From Chloroflexota bacterium (lineage in GTDB: Bacteria; Chloroflexota; Anaerolineae; Aggregatilineales; Phototrophicaceae): DNA of 64,000 nucleotides. Below, piece by piece: positions 61,537-64,000 of the stretch. Every line of letters begins with the position of its first letter. Within the stretch, counting starts at the first letter, position 1. Both the position numbers and the translations under genes were made by a program. Location of the stretch: positions 1-64,000 of the forward strand of contig JAPOWK010000122.1 of the NCBI GenBank assembly GCA_026707665.1. The letters are read 5' to 3'. The notes below the pieces were generated by a model. It ran no database searches and was not told the origin of the DNA. It was given only the letters and a program-made list of their open reading frames with translations.

Positions 61537-63606
61537 CTAAAGTTCGGACAGCAAGGCCGCGGTTTCCGCAGCCGTGGTCACCGGCATCTTGCAGGCGAAC
61601 TGGCGGCAAACATAAGCCGTCGCCTTGCCTTCGAGCCTTTTGCGGGCATCGAGCAGCGGAATGAGCTCATGTTGATCGACATCGTCTTCCGCAAACGCGC
61701 TGATCAAATTTGGGCGATAAGGCTGGTGAAGAACATCGATGATTTCGCTGGTGGCGCCGTCGCCGCGGTCGCCGATGACAGCCACTTCAGCGATGCCCTG
61801 AATCAGCATATCGGCGGCGTTCAAGGATTCGGCGAAAGCTTGTGGGTATTGGCGCATGGCATCGGACAATTTCCGCAATACCTCGCGCGCCGCTTCGTCG
61901 TAACGAGGCTCAGCGGTATAAGCGGCCAGCCGTAAAAGCTGCTTGGCCATCATCGCGTTTCCCGATGGCGTGACGTTATCCTGCAAGTTTCGTGGCCGAA
62001 CAATCAAAGCTTCGTGATCGTCGCTCGTGTCGTAGAATCCGCCATCGTCCGAAGGAAAGTGCGTCAGCGCCACATCCGCCAGCCGCCGCGCTGCCGCGAA
62101 CCAGTCCTCCTCATAGGTTGACTGATACAACTCCAGCAGCGCGTCGATGAGGTTGGCGTAATCTTCCAAGTAGCCGTTGAGCTTGCTCCGCCCGTCTTTG
62201 TGTGTGCGATACAGCCGCCCGTTTTCGTCCACAAGGCGATCTAGCAGGAATGCGCCGGCTCGTCGTGCGGCCTCCAGGTAGTCATCGCGTTTCAGGACCC
62301 GCGCCGCTTCCGCCAGGCTCGCCAGCATCAAGCCGTTCCAGGACGTCAGGATTTTGTCGTCCAAGCCCGGGGGCACTCGCTCAGCGCGAACGGCGTATAG
62401 CTGTGCCTTAATCTTGACAAGCGCCGCGTTCAGATCAACAACGGACATACCTAGAACAATCGCAGTCTCATCCAAGGGGCGCGGCAAATGCAGGATATTC
62501 GCGCCTTCAAAGTTGCCCTGCGGCGTCATGCCAAAGGCTTCAATTGCGATTTCCAGCGCGCGCGGAACTTCTGCGCGAATCGGCTCGAGCGCTTCTGCCG
62601 CCTCCTCGATGGACCAAACGAAGAATTTGCCCTCTTCACCCTCGCTGTCGGCATCGGTGGCGCTGTAGAATCCGCCGCTCGAGGCGGTCATCTCGCGCAA
62701 GATGTAATCATAAATGTCCACGGCGATGGACTTGAAAGAGTCGTCGCCGGTGATTTGCCAGGCACGCAAATAGAGCCGGCTGAGCTGGGCGTTGTCATAG
62801 AGCATCTTCTCAAAGTGCGGCACCAGCCAATGGGCATCGACGCTGTAACGGGCGAAGCCGCCGCCGATCTGATCATAGATCCCGCCATTTGCCATTTGAC
62901 GCAGCGTGAAGGTCGCCAGATTGAGCGACTCTTCGTCGCCGGTGCGCATGTGATAACGCAGCAGGTATTCCAAACTAATCGGATTCGGAAACTTCGGCTG
63001 GGTGCCGAATCCGCCGTAGTCCCGGTCGACGCTGGCCAGCAGAATCCTTGCCGCCTCGTCTAGCATGCCGCTGGTCAAGCCACTGTCATCCGCGCGACCA
63101 ATCGCCAACACATCGCGCTTCAGCGCCTCATGCAGATTGTCCGCTTGATTTTCGAGGTTCTCTCGTTGGTTGCGATAAGCGTCATGTACAGCGCCCATCA
63201 GCTGCGTGAACGACGGCATGCCATAGCGCCGTACTTTGGGATAGTACGTGCCGCCGTAAAATGGACGTCCGTCCGGCAGTAGAAAGACTGTCATGGGCCA
63301 ACCGCCCTGCCCGGCAATTGCCTGCACCGCCCCCATGTAGATGTCATCGACATCGGGTCGCTCTTCCCGATCGACCTTCACATTGACGAAAAGGGCGTTC
63401 ATCATCTCAGCCGTCGCTTCGTCTTCAAAGCTTTCATGCGCCATCACATGACACCAGTGGCAGGCGCTGTAGCCTATGCTCAGCAGGACCGGCTTGTCCT
63501 GCTCGCGCGCGATGCGAAAAGCCTCCGCGCCCCAGGGACGCCAATCCACCGGGTTGTCCGCGTGCTGCAGCAAATAGGGACTGGTCTCATCTCTTAATCG
63601 ATTCAT
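61537..63606 (-). CDS. DUF255 / YyaL-type thioredoxin-domain protein
   Basis: This protein of about 689 residues belongs to the SSP411/YyaL family. The N-terminal thioredoxin-like domain has [21 protein letters not shown], then [16 protein letters not shown] with a CxxC (CHWC) and [16 protein letters not shown] long alpha-alpha barrel of the glycosidase-like fold follows. Function is unknown; mammalian SPATA20 is related. ATG 63606 fits the family start MNRL. An upstream start at 63663 adds 19 residues with no support. Confidence 0.88.
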   Translation of the reverse strand: MNRLRDETSPYLLQHADNPVDWRPWGAEAFRIAREQDKPVLLSIGYSACHWCHVMAHESFEDEATAEMMNALFVNVKVDREERPDVDDIYMGAVQAIAGQGGWPMTVFLLPDGRPFYGGTYYPKVRRYGMPSFTQLMGAVHDAYRNQRENLENQADNLHEALKRDVLAIGRADDSGLTSGMLDEAARILLASVDRDYGGFGTQPKFPNPISLEYLLRYHMRTGDEESLNLATFTLRQMANGGIYDQIGGGFARYSVDAHWLVPHFEKMLYDNAQLSRLYLRAWQITGDDSFKSIAVDIYDYILREMTASSGGFYSATDADSEGEEGKFFVWSIEEAAEALEPIRAEVPRALEIAIEAFGMTPQGNFEGANILHLPRPLDETAIVLGMSVVDLNAALVKIKAQLYAVRAERVPPGLDDKILTSWNGLMLASLAEAARVLKRDDYLEAARRAGAFLLDRLVDENGRLYRTHKDGRSKLNGYLEDYANLIDALLELYQSTYEEDWFAAARRLADVALTHFPSDDGGFYDTSDDHEALIVRPRNLQDNVTPSGNAMMAKQLLRLAAYTAEPRYDEAAREVLRKLSDAMRQYPQAFAESLNAADMLIQGIAEVAVIGDRGDGATSEIIDVLHQPYRPNLISAFAEDDVDQHELIPLLDARKRLEGKATAYVCRQFACKMPVTTAAETAALLSEL

Positions 63607-63925
63607 GCTGGATCTCGGTCGGCTATCATGTCCATTGACTTCATGCACGGTGTCTGTTTGCAAAAGAATAGCGAAGTTTCGCCGCTAGTGAAATCGTGAT
63701 TTGAGCCGGCGCAGCATCGGCTTGCACCGACCACGCGCTTCGAGGCGCTTGGGGTGACGCCGCAACCGACCGGCGAAATCGCTCGTATTTCATGTTATCA
63801 TTGGCTGACAATGCCGTACACCGACAGCGCGAGCGACGCATTCTTAGACAAGTCTTGCACAATTCCCGCTGGGGATACGGTATAATCAGGATATACAAGC
63901 CGCATTTCGAGGGTACGATCTATCG
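63607..63925. other. Divergent intergenic region near the right edge
   Basis: This region of about 320 bp lies between the DUF255 gene and the partial gene at the edge. A TATAAT (63881-63886) is 40 bases before the next ATG. TTGCAC lies at 63855-63860, but the 20-base spacing to it is long. A minus-strand frame here (63641-63898) lacks gene-like features. Confidence 0.45.
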
Positions 63926-64000
63926 ATGCAGTTTTGGGAAAACAACGACAACGACGAAAGTCGTGACGGTGGGAACAGTCCGCGACCACCGCAGCCGCCG
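63926..64000 (+). CDS. Truncated gene at the right window edge
   Basis: An ATG at 63926 opens a frame running off the window. The first 25 residues (MQFWENNDNDESRD, then a Pro-rich run) are Asn/Asp-rich and look disordered. GAGGG lies about 12 bases upstream and TATAAT about 40 bases upstream. Only the N-terminus is visible, so no family can be given. Confidence 0.5.
   Translation, partial: MQFWENNDNDESRDGGNSPRPPQPP

Noticed and set aside
63641..63898. An 85-codon minus-strand frame at the right edge
   Set aside because: No ribosome-binding site or family. It runs through the likely promoter of the edge gene, and its Arg/Ser/Ala-rich composition suggests a chance frame.
1..64000. tRNA genes, CRISPR arrays, insertion sequences, phage genes
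   Set aside because: No cloverleaf-like T-loop sequence, regularly spaced direct repeats, transposase or integrase motifs were found on reading the gaps and gene products. A covariance scan would be needed for tRNA certainty.

Overview
The window is a gene-dense stretch of a bacterial chromosome of moderately high GC content. The best guess for the host is the phylum Chloroflexota, probably an Anaerolineae-like lineage. This is inference from gene style: secreted proteins carry Thr/Pro/Ala-rich 'VTATP'-type linkers after one N-terminal membrane anchor, and there is an F420-type LLM oxidoreductase, a short-type glucan phosphorylase, a fused iron-ABC permease, and no outer-membrane genes. No rRNA, tRNA, CRISPR array, transposase, integrase or phage gene was seen. 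The window looks like ordinary chromosome rather than an island.

Layout. 0.2-8.8 kb: tRNA modification (miaB), then a glycogen cluster of glucan phosphorylase, two tiny stand-alone CBM48 proteins, an LLM oxidoreductase, ADP-glucose pyrophosphorylase and glycogen synthase. 9-20.8 kb: envelope and housekeeping genes (LysM/lamin-tail protein, DUF1992, tatA, a cNMP-binding/PH membrane protein, a formylglycine-generating-enzyme-like protein, a PfkB kinase, a 3-methyladenine glycosylase, a CNNM/CBS protein, Nudix). 21-30.4 kb: aminotransferase, gatB, ssb, an SDR lacking its catalytic residues, a Mug-type glycosylase, an MBL hydrolase, GNAT and an alpha/beta hydrolase. 30.4-33.1 kb: a three-gene E2-JAB-E1 operon, a bacterial ubiquitin-conjugation-like module and the most unusual system here. 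33.5-37.4 kb: an Fbp-type ferric-iron ABC transporter. 37.4-39.6 kb: a PhoB/PhoR-like two-component pair. 40-50.6 kb: peptide deformylase, a Pat-like acetyltransferase, S9 peptidase, GT2, an isopropylmalate-dehydrogenase-family/MarR pair, rsmG, Nudix, YciI, translin and a Memo-like protein. 50.7-52 kb: rplJ-rplL behind an L10 leader. 52-64 kb: a histidine-kinase-like protein without an obvious phospho-acceptor, a 2-hydroxyacid dehydrogenase, greA, an ECF sigma/regulator pair, mgsA, GT4, a lytic transglycosylase, a DUF255 protein, and a truncated gene at the right edge.

How the genes work together. GlgC, GlgA and GlgP make and degrade an alpha-1,4-glucan, and the CBM48 mini-proteins could bind it. 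The iron transporter is preceded by a perfect inverted repeat that may be an operator, and a strong hairpin lies between its binding-protein and permease genes. Between the two-component pair and def is an array of hexamers at 11-bp spacing that resembles a Pho box. In the E2-JAB-E1 operon the E2 cysteine is present, but the JAB enzyme has a Gln in place of the second metal-binding His, the E1 has no cysteine where the thioester Cys is expected, and no ubiquitin-like gene is adjacent.
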